From an uncultured Pelagibacteraceae bacterium (GTDB lineage Bacteria > Pseudomonadota > Alphaproteobacteria > Pelagibacterales > Pelagibacteraceae), in contig CACHIV010000001.1 in the NCBI GenBank assembly GCA_902579985.1, positions 1-64,000 on the forward strand: 64,000 nt of DNA, in the 5' to 3' direction. How positions within the stretch are numbered: the first letter of the stretch is position 1; each line of letters starts with the position of its first letter. The notes under the pieces are model-generated. The model saw only the letters and a program-made list of their open reading frames with translations. It ran no database searches and was not told the DNA's origin. Shown piece by piece: positions 45,315-54,114 of this stretch. The position numbers and the translations under genes were made by a program.

Positions 45315-46006
45315 TAATACCCCTTGCTATATTTAGTTTCCAATCTGTTAATTAATTTCATACTTAAAAAAGTAAGCAATAGATATAAAACTGCTGCAAA
45401 TGAATAAAAGAACAAAGGATCTCTGGTAGATCCTGCTGCAATATAAGATTGTCTCATTATTTCAACTAAACCTGTAACCGAAATTAAAGATGTATCTTTA
45501 AGTGTGATTTGCCAAACATTACTTAAATTCGGTATTGCTAGTCGAAGCATTTGAGGAAGGATAATTTTATAAAATTGTTTGAATTTGCTAAAACCCAAAA
45601 CTTTGGCAGCTTCAAATTGACCTTTATCAATAGACTGTATTGCTCCTCTAAAAACTTCAGTAGAATAAGCACCAGAAATAATTCCAATAGCAAATGAGCC
45701 AGTAACAAATGCATTGATTTCTATGTATTCATTATAGCCAAACATTGAAGCAACAAACATAATTGCTCCACTTCCACCAAAAAAGAAAAGATAAATGACT
45801 AGTAATTCAGGGACACCTCTAATTACTGTTGTGTAAATGTTTGCAGTTAAATTAAGAAATTTATATTTAGATAACTTTAATGGAGTAAAAATTGCTGCAA
45901 AACTAAAACCTATTAACATTGCTGTAATTGATACAGCTATTGTCATAAGGGTCGCATAAAATAACTCATCACCCCAACCAGTATCTCCAAATGCTAGAAG
46001 TTCCAT
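45314..46006 (-). CDS. polar amino-acid ABC transporter permease
   Basis: A 230-residue permease of the HisQ type with about five segments. VIRGVPELLVIYLFFFGG near residue 60-77 and the EAA loop EAAKVLGFSKFKQFYKIILP (about residue 132-151) are clear. It follows the binding protein, with a 44-base gap that holds a very strong hairpin, and is coupled to the other permease. Confidence 0.88.
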   Translation of the reverse strand: MELLAFGDTGWGDELFYATLMTIAVSITAMLIGFSFAAIFTPLKLSKYKFLNLTANIYTTVIRGVPELLVIYLFFFGGSGAIMFVASMFGYNEYIEINAFVTGSFAIGIISGAYSTEVFRGAIQSIDKGQFEAAKVLGFSKFKQFYKIILPQMLRLAIPNLSNVWQITLKDTSLISVTGLVEIMRQSYIAAGSTRDPLFFYSFAAVLYLLLTFLSMKLINRLETKYSKGY

Positions 46007-46011
46007 ACAGA

Positions 46012-46038
46012 TTGGCGACTATACATTATAGTCGCCAA
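46012..46038 (-). other. 12-bp perfect hairpin between binding-protein and permease genes
   Basis: Arms TTGGCGACTATA and TATAGTCGCCAA (46012-46023 and 46027-46038) pair perfectly around a 3-base loop. No T-run follows on the minus strand, so it is an mRNA stabiliser or processing site rather than an intrinsic terminator. It lies at the junction where the binding protein usually needs to be in excess over the permeases. It is GC-rich compared with its surroundings. Confidence 0.7.
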
Positions 46039-46050
46039 ATCTAAAATTAA

Positions 46051-46878
46051 TTACATAGAAGCGTCGAAACCGAACCATTTAGTAGCTATTCTACTAATAT
46101 CTCCGTTCTTTCTTGCTTTATTAATTGCAGCGTTAAACTTGTTTAAAAGTTCAGTATCATCTTTTCTGATACCAACTCCAACGCCATTTCCAAATGCACC
46201 ACCTGAAAAAGTTGGTCCAGTTAAAACAACAGGTTTACCAGATTTCTCAGCATAATCACTAAACGCAACAGCTGCTGCTAATGCAGCATCACATCTTCCT
46301 GAGGCTAAATCTAAATTAACTTCATCTTGTGTTTTATAAGTTCTTACATTTACCTTTCCAACGTCACCTGAATCTAAAAAGTTTTGATGGATAGTGGCTG
46401 TTTGAACACAAACTGTTTTTCCTGCTAAGGCAGCAGTAAGAGTTTTTAATGCTTTTTTTGCTGCTGCATTAGGTTTAGTTAAATTAATTCCAGCTGGAGT
46501 GTCTAAACCTTCTAGACTAGAACCTTTCATAACTGCTAACGAAGCAACTTCATCTGCATAACCTTGAGAAAAGCTAATTGCTTTTTGTCTTTCTGCTGTA
46601 ATTGACATTCCTGCCATTATTGCATCAAACTTTCTCATGATTAATGCTGGTATCATTCCATCCCAGTCTTGCTCAACGATTACACATTGTTGTCCAATGT
46701 ATCTACAAAGAGTCCAAGCTAATTCAACTTCAAATCCAATTAATTTTCCAGATTCATCTTTTGAATTCCATGGAGGATATGCTCCTTCAGTTCCTATTCT
46801 TATTTTATCAGCATGAACACTTCCCATTACTAATAAAGAAAATAAAACTGAAAAAATAGTTTTTTTAAATATATTCAT
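46051..46878 (-). CDS. polar amino-acid ABC transporter substrate-binding protein
   Basis: A periplasmic SBP of the HisJ/ArgT family, 275 residues from ATG 46878, with a Sec signal peptide (about residues 1-23, ending VHA). RIGTEGAYPPWNSKDESGKLIGFEVEL is the classical start of the mature protein, and MKFDAIMAGMSITAERQKAISFS-like sequence follows. I chose this start since AAGGAG lies seven bases before it and the frame upstream is not signal-like. Ligand likely a basic or polar amino acid. Confidence 0.88.
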   Translation of the reverse strand: MNIFKKTIFSVLFSLLVMGSVHADKIRIGTEGAYPPWNSKDESGKLIGFEVELAWTLCRYIGQQCVIVEQDWDGMIPALIMRKFDAIMAGMSITAERQKAISFSQGYADEVASLAVMKGSSLEGLDTPAGINLTKPNAAAKKALKTLTAALAGKTVCVQTATIHQNFLDSGDVGKVNVRTYKTQDEVNLDLASGRCDAALAAAVAFSDYAEKSGKPVVLTGPTFSGGAFGNGVGVGIRKDDTELLNKFNAAINKARKNGDISRIATKWFGFDASM

Positions 46879-46937
46879 TATTTTCTCCTTTAATAAAAGA
46901 AATAGTATTTCACAAATCCAAGATTTAAAAAAGAAAA

Positions 46938-47981
46938 TTAATGATTTATTGATGAAGAAAAATTCCAAGAACAATCAAAACTAGGCACGTAAACCCTAGA
47001 TAATTTAGTATTTCCAAAGTGATGATAAAAAACATTAAGCCAATTTTCAACTTGGTGGGGTTTTTTATCTTGGCTACCAACTTGTGCTGTAATAACACCT
47101 TTTGGTTTTAAAATTCTTACTAAAGAGTCCATATTTTTTGATGCTAAATCAATACAAAATTGATCATCATTTAAATCAACGAATATATGATCATAAGTAT
47201 CTTGTTTAACTGATTTGATACTTTCAAATGCATCTCCCCAAACACATTTAACCGAATTTTTTTCAGTAGCTTTTTTTGCAATCTCTCCAAGGTGTTTATT
47301 ACAAACTTCTACTACTTCAGGGTCAAGCTCATACCAATCAATAAAGTTAAATCTTTTAGAAATACATTCTCTTGCAACACCTCCGTCTCCTCCACCAATT
47401 ATTGCTGCTCTTTCATTTGAATTGTTTAATTTTAATCCTGCACCAACAAAAGTTGAACTATAAAGATGCTCATCTGTTGATGCTACTTGAATTTCACCGT
47501 CAATAAATAAAGATTTACCAAATTGTTCTAAATCTAAAATTTCAATATGTTGACCAACTTTAGATTTAAAATCTTCCAATACATCATTTACGACATATGA
47601 TTTTTGTAATCCTGGGGAGCTGTAAATATCGTAATAGAGAGATTTAGTATCTCTATCAAATTCCTTTTTAACTATTCTTTTGTATTCAAATTCATTTTTA
47701 ACAATATCTATCGCAACAGATGGGCTTATTTTTCCACATGTAAAAAAATCAAAACTTATTATTCCTTTTTCTGGGAAAGTATGAAAGCTAATATGGCTCT
47801 CAGCCAATAATGCTAAAATAGTAAATCCCTGAGGTTCAAATTTATACTTTGAAATATTTAAAATAGTAACATCAGCCGCTTTTGCAATTTTGTTAATTAC
47901 TTTTTCGAAAACTGAAGGATCATACTCCTTCATAGTTCCGATTATATCTAAAGTAATGTGCTCACCTACTTTTTTTACCAA
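46938..47981 (-). CDS. fused S-adenosylmethionine decarboxylase and spermidine synthase
   Basis: A 347-residue two-domain enzyme. Residues 1-115 are a SpeD-type proenzyme: LAESHISFHTFPE contains Ser62, which becomes the pyruvoyl group after self-cleavage, and Cys82 in FFTCG. Residues 116-347 are a spermidine-synthase domain with the SAM motif GGGDGG (196-201), YELDPEV and DHIFVDLNDD. It would make decarboxylated SAM and transfer its aminopropyl group, releasing methylthioadenosine. The start is a TTG at 47981, with GGGAG upstream. Neighbours mtnA, mtnP and apt recycle the by-product. Confidence 0.88.
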   Translation of the reverse strand: MVKKVGEHITLDIIGTMKEYDPSVFEKVINKIAKAADVTILNISKYKFEPQGFTILALLAESHISFHTFPEKGIISFDFFTCGKISPSVAIDIVKNEFEYKRIVKKEFDRDTKSLYYDIYSSPGLQKSYVVNDVLEDFKSKVGQHIEILDLEQFGKSLFIDGEIQVASTDEHLYSSTFVGAGLKLNNSNERAAIIGGGDGGVARECISKRFNFIDWYELDPEVVEVCNKHLGEIAKKATEKNSVKCVWGDAFESIKSVKQDTYDHIFVDLNDDQFCIDLASKNMDSLVRILKPKGVITAQVGSQDKKPHQVENWLNVFYHHFGNTKLSRVYVPSFDCSWNFSSSINH

Positions 47982-48080
47982 TTTTTATTCTCCCGTTTCT
48001 AATAAATAGTAGCTAAACAAATTTTTTTACTTCTTTCAAATAAAAAACTACTGTAAACTTTATCCACAAGGAATGTAATT

Positions 48081-50114
48081 TTGAAAAATAATTGGTCAAA
48101 CGCAGAAGCAAATAAATATATAAAAAAGTATAGAGCTCTTGGACACTCAAAAGATATGGCTCTTCGGGTATATACAACAAGACTATTGGGAAGAAATAGT
48201 GAGTTAGTTTTACATGGTGGAGGAAATACCTCCGTAAAAACATCAGTTAAAGATATAGATGGGAAAAAATACGATGTTCTATGTGTTAAAGGTAGTGGTT
48301 GGGATATGGCCGAAATTGAACCTGAAGGCTTACCGGCAGTAAAATTACAACCTCTGCTATCACTTAAAAACAAAAAATACCTAAGTGATGAAGATATGGT
48401 TGCATATCAAAAAAGAAATCTAATTGATATAAAATCTCCAAATCCTTCTGTAGAAACTTTTCTTCACGCTTTTTTACCTTTTAAGTTTGTGGATCATACA
48501 CATTCAGATGCAATAATGAATGTCACTAATAGATCAAATGGACAAGATTTATGTAAAAAAATTTTTGGATCTAAAGTAAGTATTGTACCTTATGTTATGC
48601 CAGGTTTTGGTTTAGCTCAAAAAATTAACGAAGTTTATTCAAAAAATCCAAAAATTAATTGTTTAATACTTTTGAACCATGGAATTTTTACTTTTGATAA
48701 TGATGCTAAAAGATCTTATGATTTAATGATTAAATATGTATCTATTGCTGAAAAAACTATAAAGAAAATTAAAAGAAAAAAAATAAAACAAATAAAAAAA
48801 TATAATACTCAATTTAAACCTCATGAAATTGCTCCTATTTTAAGGGGATTATTATCAGAAACTAAAGAACAAAAATTTATTTTAAATTATAGATCTAATA
48901 AAAAACTAAATTATTTTATTAATGGTAGAGAGGTGAAAAGATATTCTACTATAGGAACCGCTACTCCAGATCATGTTATTAGAGTAAAGCCTTTTCCTTT
49001 GATAATTACTCCAAAACAAAATTCAAATATTGAAGATTTTAAAAAGTTAGCTGATAGAAGTTTTAAGGATTATAGAAAAAAATATATAAAATATTTTAAT
49101 AATAATAAAAGAAAAGTAAAAGGTAAAAAGATAATGCTTGATACTTCTCCAAGAGTAATTTTAGTTCAGAATGTTGGATTGTTTAGTGTAGGGGATAACT
49201 TAAATGCTTCTAAAATTGCAGGAGATTTAACTGAAACAAATGCTAGAGTAATTTCTTCAGTAGAAGAAACGACAAAATATAAATTTATACCAGAAAAAGA
49301 TTTATTCGATGTTGAGTACTGGTCTTTAGAACAAGCTAAAATCAAAAAAACAAAACAAGCTCTTCAAGGAAATGTTGTAGTGATCACTGGTGGTTTTGGA
49401 GCAATAGGATCTGCAACTTATAAACTTTTTAAAAGTTATGGAGCGGAAATAATCTTATTAGATTATAACGCAAAAAAAGTAAAAGAAATGCAGTCAAAAA
49501 TTAAAGATCTTTGTTTACATTGCGATGTTAGAAGTAAAAATAGTGTTGAGAAAGCTTTTAAAATAATCAGCGAACAATTTGGTGGAATCGATATTTTAAT
49601 TTCAAACGCTGGTACTGCAATTGGTGGATCAATAGCTGAAATAGATGATAGAATTTTAAGAGAAAGTTTTGAGGACAATTTTTTTTCACATCAAAATTGT
49701 GCTTCTGAAAGTATTAAGATTATGAAAAAACAAAATACTCAAGGGTGTTTATTATTCAATATTTCAAAACAATCAGTAAATCCTGGAAAAAACTTTGGTC
49801 CTTATGGTCTTCCAAAAACTGCTTTATTAAGTCTATGCAAGCAATATGCGGTTGATTATGGATCTTTTGGAATAAGATCTAATGGAGTGAATGCCGATAG
49901 AATAAGAAGTGGCTTATTGAATGACGGTATGATTAAATCGAGAGCAAAAGCTAGAGAAATTTCTACTGATGAGTATATGAAAGGAAATCTGCTTTTAAAT
50001 GAAGTCAAAGCAGAAGATGTTGCTAAAGCATTTTTTCATTTAGCGGTTTCCAAAAAAACTACTGGTGCAGTTTTAACTGTTGATGGTGGAAATATTGCTG
50101 CATCTTTAAGATAA
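48081..50114 (+). CDS. fused class II aldolase and short-chain dehydrogenase
   Basis: A 677-residue bifunctional protein. Residues 1-240 form a zinc aldolase: LVLHGGGNTSVK (43-54), Glu125, and metal ligands His139-x-His141 (DHTHSDA) and His200 (LNHGIF). From about residue 430 an SDR: ITGGFGAIGSA cofactor loop, catalytic YGLPK near 575. Known homologues of this architecture cleave rhamnulose-1-phosphate and process lactaldehyde. Here no rhamnose genes are near; the next gene is mtnA, whose product is a ketose 1-phosphate. Methylthioribulose-1-phosphate cleavage followed by reduction of methylthioacetaldehyde is therefore a strong inference. Start is TTG 48081, with AAGGA eight bases before it. 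Confidence 0.85.
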   Translation: MKNNWSNAEANKYIKKYRALGHSKDMALRVYTTRLLGRNSELVLHGGGNTSVKTSVKDIDGKKYDVLCVKGSGWDMAEIEPEGLPAVKLQPLLSLKNKKYLSDEDMVAYQKRNLIDIKSPNPSVETFLHAFLPFKFVDHTHSDAIMNVTNRSNGQDLCKKIFGSKVSIVPYVMPGFGLAQKINEVYSKNPKINCLILLNHGIFTFDNDAKRSYDLMIKYVSIAEKTIKKIKRKKIKQIKKYNTQFKPHEIAPILRGLLSETKEQKFILNYRSNKKLNYFINGREVKRYSTIGTATPDHVIRVKPFPLIITPKQNSNIEDFKKLADRSFKDYRKKYIKYFNNNKRKVKGKKIMLDTSPRVILVQNVGLFSVGDNLNASKIAGDLTETNARVISSVEETTKYKFIPEKDLFDVEYWSLEQAKIKKTKQALQGNVVVITGGFGAIGSATYKLFKSYGAEIILLDYNAKKVKEMQSKIKDLCLHCDVRSKNSVEKAFKIISEQFGGIDILISNAGTAIGGSIAEIDDRILRESFEDNFFSHQNCASESIKIMKKQNTQGCLLFNISKQSVNPGKNFGPYGLPKTALLSLCKQYAVDYGSFGIRSNGVNADRIRSGLLNDGMIKSRAKAREISTDEYMKGNLLLNEVKAEDVAKAFFHLAVSKKTTGAVLTVDGGNIAASLR

Positions 50115-50115
50115 A

Positions 50116-51192
50116 TTATTTTGACTTAAATAATTTCTTTAATCCTCTTTCTGATGCCTCACACAAACCTTTTTCTGTAATCAATCCTGAAACATATTTA
50201 GCTGGTGTTACATCAAAAGCTAAATTCATTGATTTACTTTTTTTATGATATATTTGTATTTTTTTAACTTTTCCATTTTCATCTAAACCTTCTATGTGAG
50301 ATAGTTCTTCTGAATTCCTTTCTTCTATTGGTATATCTTTATAATTTTTTATGTTCCAATCAATTGTTGAACTAGGCAGTGCTACATAAAAAGGAACATT
50401 ATTATCTTTAGCAGCTAATGCTTTAAGGTAAGTGCCAATTTTATTACAAACATCACCGGTAGCCAATGTTCTATCTGTTCCAACAATACACATATCAACT
50501 TGACCTCTTTGCATTAAGATGCCACCTGTATTATCTGCTATAATAGTATTAGGTACATTTTCTTCATTTAATTCGTAAGAAGTTAAATTTGCTCCTTGAT
50601 TTCTTGGTCTTGTTTCATCAGCCCATACATGAACTGGTATTCCTTTTTTATGTGCATGATAAATTGGAGAAGTTGCTGTTCCCCAGTTAATTGTTGCAAG
50701 CCATCCAGCATTACAATGAGTTAAAATATTTACTGTATCTTTTTTTTTATTATAAATTTCTTCAATTATTTTAAGACCATTTAGCCCAATATTTTCACAG
50801 AACTTAACATCTTCCTCACAAATTTCTTTTGCTTCGTTTAATGCTATTTCTAAAATTTTGTTACTATTAACTCCAGATAATCTATTTATCATTCTATCAA
50901 CTGCCCACTTTAAATTTATAGCTGTTGGTCTTGAATTAATTAAATTTTCTGCTGATTTTTTTAAAAAAGATTGATCGTTGTTCTCAATAATTGATAAAAC
51001 TAATCCATAAGCTGCTGTTGCTCCAATTAAAGGAGCTCCTCTAACTTCCATTATCTTAATAGCATTAATTGCATCTTTTATTGTTTTAAGATCCTTAATT
51101 ACAAATTTATGAGGAAGTTTTGTTTGATCAATAATTTTTACAACATTTTGTTCAAACCAAATTGTACGATATTCTTTACCTTCAATTTTCAT
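50116..51192 (-). CDS. mtnA: S-methyl-5-thioribose-1-phosphate isomerase
   Basis: Converts methylthioribose-1-phosphate to methylthioribulose-1-phosphate. The catalytic Cys160 (THCNAGWLAT) and Asp240 (VGTDRTLATGD) fall at exactly the residue numbers known for the B. subtilis enzyme. RGAPLIGATAAYGL at 51-64 marks the family. Length 358 is standard. Convergent with the aldolase-dehydrogenase fusion, with one base between the stops. Upstream genes on the same strand are TPR, hydrolase and mtnP. Confidence 0.94.
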   Translation of the reverse strand: MKIEGKEYRTIWFEQNVVKIIDQTKLPHKFVIKDLKTIKDAINAIKIMEVRGAPLIGATAAYGLVLSIIENNDQSFLKKSAENLINSRPTAINLKWAVDRMINRLSGVNSNKILEIALNEAKEICEEDVKFCENIGLNGLKIIEEIYNKKKDTVNILTHCNAGWLATINWGTATSPIYHAHKKGIPVHVWADETRPRNQGANLTSYELNEENVPNTIIADNTGGILMQRGQVDMCIVGTDRTLATGDVCNKIGTYLKALAAKDNNVPFYVALPSSTIDWNIKNYKDIPIEERNSEELSHIEGLDENGKVKKIQIYHKKSKSMNLAFDVTPAKYVSGLITEKGLCEASERGLKKLFKSK

Positions 51193-51206
51193 TTTTTTGT
51201 TTTATC

Positions 51207-51767
51207 TTATACATTCTGTCCATTAACGATTTTTTCAAGTTCATCTATTAAACTATTGCCTCTAATAACTGGGTGGATTTTTTTTGCATCTTTTAAATCT
51301 TTAAGAGCTTTTTGATATAATTTTAAATCAATATATATTTGAGCTCTTCCTGATAGTGCTCCAAAATGTCTTGGTTCTAGATCTAACACCTTACTAATAT
51401 CCTTTAAAGATCTTTGATAATCTTTCATATAAAATAATAAAGTAGCTCTTTTATTCCAGGCTTCTGACCATTCTGAGTCTGTTTTAATAATATTAGTAAA
51501 GACTTTTAATGCATACTCATATTGACCTTGATACATAAGTTTAGTGCCAAATTCTAATTTTTCAGTCAATTCATTTTGATTTGGATGTTTGTTCCAAAGA
51601 GCCCAAATTTTTTTTTCTAAAATATCCCCCTCCTGAGCGTTATTTATCATACTTAGATCATTAAAAAGTTTATTAAGCTCAGTAACTTGAATTAAATTAT
51701 GGTTTTTTGCATTAATATTTAAAATTAAAATTAAATTTAATATTAAAATATAAATTATTTTTTTCAT
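51207..51767 (-). CDS. exported TPR-repeat protein
   Basis: A 186-residue protein with a signal peptide (residues 1-20, ending INAK) and about three tetratricopeptide repeats between residues 70 and 160, for example EYALKVFTNIIKTDSEWSEAW, RSLKDISKVLDLEPRHFGAL and KALKDLKDAKKIHP. TPRs bind partners or peptides; no catalytic function. It is packed between mtnA and a hydrolase gene, all on the minus strand. Confidence 0.8.
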   Translation of the reverse strand: MKKIIYILILNLILILNINAKNHNLIQVTELNKLFNDLSMINNAQEGDILEKKIWALWNKHPNQNELTEKLEFGTKLMYQGQYEYALKVFTNIIKTDSEWSEAWNKRATLLFYMKDYQRSLKDISKVLDLEPRHFGALSGRAQIYIDLKLYQKALKDLKDAKKIHPVIRGNSLIDELEKIVNGQNV

Positions 51768-52676
51768 TTAATTTAATTTCGAATTAATAAAATTTAAAAT
51801 TGATGAATTGTAATATTCAAAACAATCTGCTCTATCTATATCATGAAAGTTTTTAATTATTTCTCCCCAAACTTTACAGACTCTTCCGTTCACCTTATTA
51901 TCTTCTGAAACTACTATTCTTTCAACACCAGGTATATCTTCAACCCAGTCAGACAATAAACCATCATATGGATCTTTAGGATGAGTAAAAACTAAAGCAG
52001 GTAAATTATTGCTCTTTAGAATGTCATTTATTTGAGATTGTCTCATGTCAGCTGGTCCATCACCTGACTTTTTTCTAAATTTTTCAAGAGCTTTTTCTAT
52101 ACCTACTTTTTTTACCTTTGTGCTTCTTGTTAATTTTCCATAACAAGCTTGCATATAAGATATTCCGCCAGCAACAATATCTTGATGTCTTGCTAACAAC
52201 ATCATTGTCATCCACCCTCCACATGATCTTCCAGTAATAAATATTTGATTTTTTTTAAAGCCTTGGCTAGCAAAATCATCAATTAGTTTTAAATTCGCAT
52301 CTAATCTTTTTTCAAGTTTTGGCTTACCTTTATAGGGAGTTTTAAATTTTTTTTTATTCCATAACCTTTTATAATCATCCCCCTTAAGTTTACCAGTGCA
52401 GAAAATATAAACTAATATTTCTTTACCCTTTACTTTTTGTCCTACTAAGGATGCCATATTTTTCATGCCTCCCTTCCAAACACAGTCACTGGATGGACCG
52501 TCATGACTACTTTGTCCATGATTATAAATTAACAAAATTTTATTTTCTGGATCACTTATTTTCTGATCTTTAGAATAACTAACATTATTACTCAAAAAAC
52601 CATCCTTAGTCATTTTGTCTGCATGAACATTTGTGCAAAATAACAAAATAGATAATAGTAAAAATATTTTTTTCAT
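51768..52676 (-). CDS. exported alpha/beta-hydrolase-like protein
   Basis: A 302-residue protein with signal peptide (residues 1-19, ending VHA). FITGRSCGGWMTMMLLA (about 149-165) is a nucleophile elbow GxSxG in the modified form GRSCGG, and SDWVEDIPG and later KNFHDIDR may supply the acid and the His. A family of dienelactone-hydrolase or poly-hydroxybutyrate-depolymerase-like proteins is possible. Its ATG overlaps the mtnP stop (ATGA), so it is coupled to mtnP. Substrate unknown. Confidence 0.66.
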   Translation of the reverse strand: MKKIFLLLSILLFCTNVHADKMTKDGFLSNNVSYSKDQKISDPENKILLIYNHGQSSHDGPSSDCVWKGGMKNMASLVGQKVKGKEILVYIFCTGKLKGDDYKRLWNKKKFKTPYKGKPKLEKRLDANLKLIDDFASQGFKKNQIFITGRSCGGWMTMMLLARHQDIVAGGISYMQACYGKLTRSTKVKKVGIEKALEKFRKKSGDGPADMRQSQINDILKSNNLPALVFTHPKDPYDGLLSDWVEDIPGVERIVVSEDNKVNGRVCKVWGEIIKNFHDIDRADCFEYYNSSILNFINSKLN

Positions 52677-53545
52677 TTATTTAAAACTCTTCCAGCTATT
52701 GTTTTTAGTTTATCTTTTGTTTTTTGAGTTCTTTTTTCTGGAGCGGTTATAATTGCAACATCCAAACAATTATTAGTTGGATCTTTTGGATCTATATGTT
52801 TTTCAAAATTTTCTATTAAATTTTTAATCATATTTTTTGCTTTAACAGCATTTCCTAAAAGTACTTTTATTACTTGTTGAACATCTACATTTTCATGGTC
52901 AGGATGCCAACAATCATAATCTGTTATCATTGAAACAGATGCATATCTAATTTCAGCTTCTCTTGCCAATTTAGCTTCCGGCATGTTGGTCATACCAATT
53001 ACATCCGCTTTCCATGATCTATATAAATTTGATTCTGCTAATGTTGAAAATTGAGGTCCTTCCATAACAACATATGTTCCACCTCTTTGATATTCTATAT
53101 TTTCTTTTTTAATAGCCTGTTCGCAGGCATTCATTAATCCATTAGATGTAGGATGAGCCATAGAAACGTGAGCAACTATCTCATCATCAAAAAATGTTTT
53201 ATTTCTAGCGAAAGTTCTATCTATAAATTGATCGACTATTACAAATTTTCCTGGAGGTAAATCTTCTTTTAAAGAACCAACCGCCGAAACTGATAAAATA
53301 TCTGTTACACCAAGTTGTTTTAATGCGTCTATATTAGCCCTAAAATTTATATTAGATGGATTGATAAAATGACCTCTTCCGTGTCTTGGTAAAAAAAAAA
53401 CTTCTTTATTTTTATAATTAGTTTTTAATATTTTATCAGAAGGTTTTCCCCAAGAGGTATTTATATCTAGTAATTCTCTTTCTTTAAATTCCTCAACATC
53501 ATATAAACCGCTTCCACCAATAATAGCTAATTTATTGTTTACCAT
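52673..53545 (-). CDS. mtnP: S-methyl-5'-thioadenosine phosphorylase
   Basis: Phosphorolyses methylthioadenosine to adenine and methylthioribose-1-phosphate. AIIGGSGLYD at the start, PRHGRGHFINPSNINFRANI for phosphate and ribose contacts, and VIGMTNMPEAKLAREAEIRYASVSMITDYDCWH, the methylthioadenosine-type substrate loop with Asp rather than the Asn of purine nucleoside phosphorylases. Length 290 is normal. Divergent from apt with 41 bases between starts, so both adenine-handling genes may share a control region. Confidence 0.93.
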   Translation of the reverse strand: MVNNKLAIIGGSGLYDVEEFKERELLDINTSWGKPSDKILKTNYKNKEVFFLPRHGRGHFINPSNINFRANIDALKQLGVTDILSVSAVGSLKEDLPPGKFVIVDQFIDRTFARNKTFFDDEIVAHVSMAHPTSNGLMNACEQAIKKENIEYQRGGTYVVMEGPQFSTLAESNLYRSWKADVIGMTNMPEAKLAREAEIRYASVSMITDYDCWHPDHENVDVQQVIKVLLGNAVKAKNMIKNLIENFEKHIDPKDPTNNCLDVAIITAPEKRTQKTKDKLKTIAGRVLNK

Positions 53546-53586
53546 ATCAAAAAAATAATTTATCTATTTATATATCTTAATTTATT

Positions 53587-54114
53587 ATGGATTTAAAAGA
53601 ATATATTAGATCAATTCAGGATTATCCAAAAAAAGGAATTCTATTTAGGGATATCACTACATTAATTAAAAATGAAAAAGCTTTTACTGAAACAATTAAT
53701 CAAATAATTGAAAAATCTAAAAAATTCAAATTTGATAAAATTGCAGCAATAGAGTCTAGAGGATTTGTTTTTGCTTCAGCTATTTCTTATTTAGTTAAAA
53801 AACCATTCATCATGTTGAGAAAAAAAAACAAACTTCCTGCAGAGACTCATTCAATAGATTTTGAGTTAGAATATGGAACTGCTACCATAGAAGTTCATAA
53901 AGACTCCATTGATGAAAATGACTCAGTTTTAATTATAGATGATTTAATTGCAACAGGAGGCACAGCAGAGGCTGCTGCGAAACTTGTAGAGATCTCTGGA
54001 GGAAAAGTTGCAGCTTTTATATTTGTAATAAATCTCTTTGACCTTAATGGATCCAATAAACTTAGCAAAAAAAATTATAACGTGGAAAGTTTGATGGATT
54101 TTCCAGGACATTAA
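53587..54114 (+). CDS. apt: adenine phosphoribosyltransferase
   Basis: Salvages adenine to AMP with PRPP. The 13-residue PRPP motif VLIIDDLIATGGT (about residues 118-130) and the ESRGF loop (57-61, AAIESRGFVFA) are typical. Length 175 is normal. It faces away from mtnP, which releases adenine; this placement supports a shared role in methylthioadenosine recycling. It ends on TTAA, shared with the stop of a convergent glycosyltransferase. Confidence 0.93.
   Translation: MDLKEYIRSIQDYPKKGILFRDITTLIKNEKAFTETINQIIEKSKKFKFDKIAAIESRGFVFASAISYLVKKPFIMLRKKNKLPAETHSIDFELEYGTATIEVHKDSIDENDSVLIIDDLIATGGTAEAAAKLVEISGGKVAAFIFVINLFDLNGSNKLSKKNYNVESLMDFPGH

Noticed and set aside
46879-46974. N-terminal extension of the amino-acid binding protein to 46974
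   Set aside because: It overlaps the 3' end of the speD-speE fusion, and a normal signal peptide with AAGGAG upstream starts at 46878.
48000-48080. SAM riboswitch or other leader RNA upstream of the polyamine/MTA genes
   Set aside because: The gap is A/T-rich with only a short 5-base complement (AGTAG/CTACT) and a long loop; no riboswitch core could be recognised.
47999-48373. 124-codon minus-strand frame covering the start of the aldolase-dehydrogenase fusion
   Set aside because: Opposite the conserved aldolase N-terminus and composed of low-complexity hydrophobic sequence; judged a shadow.
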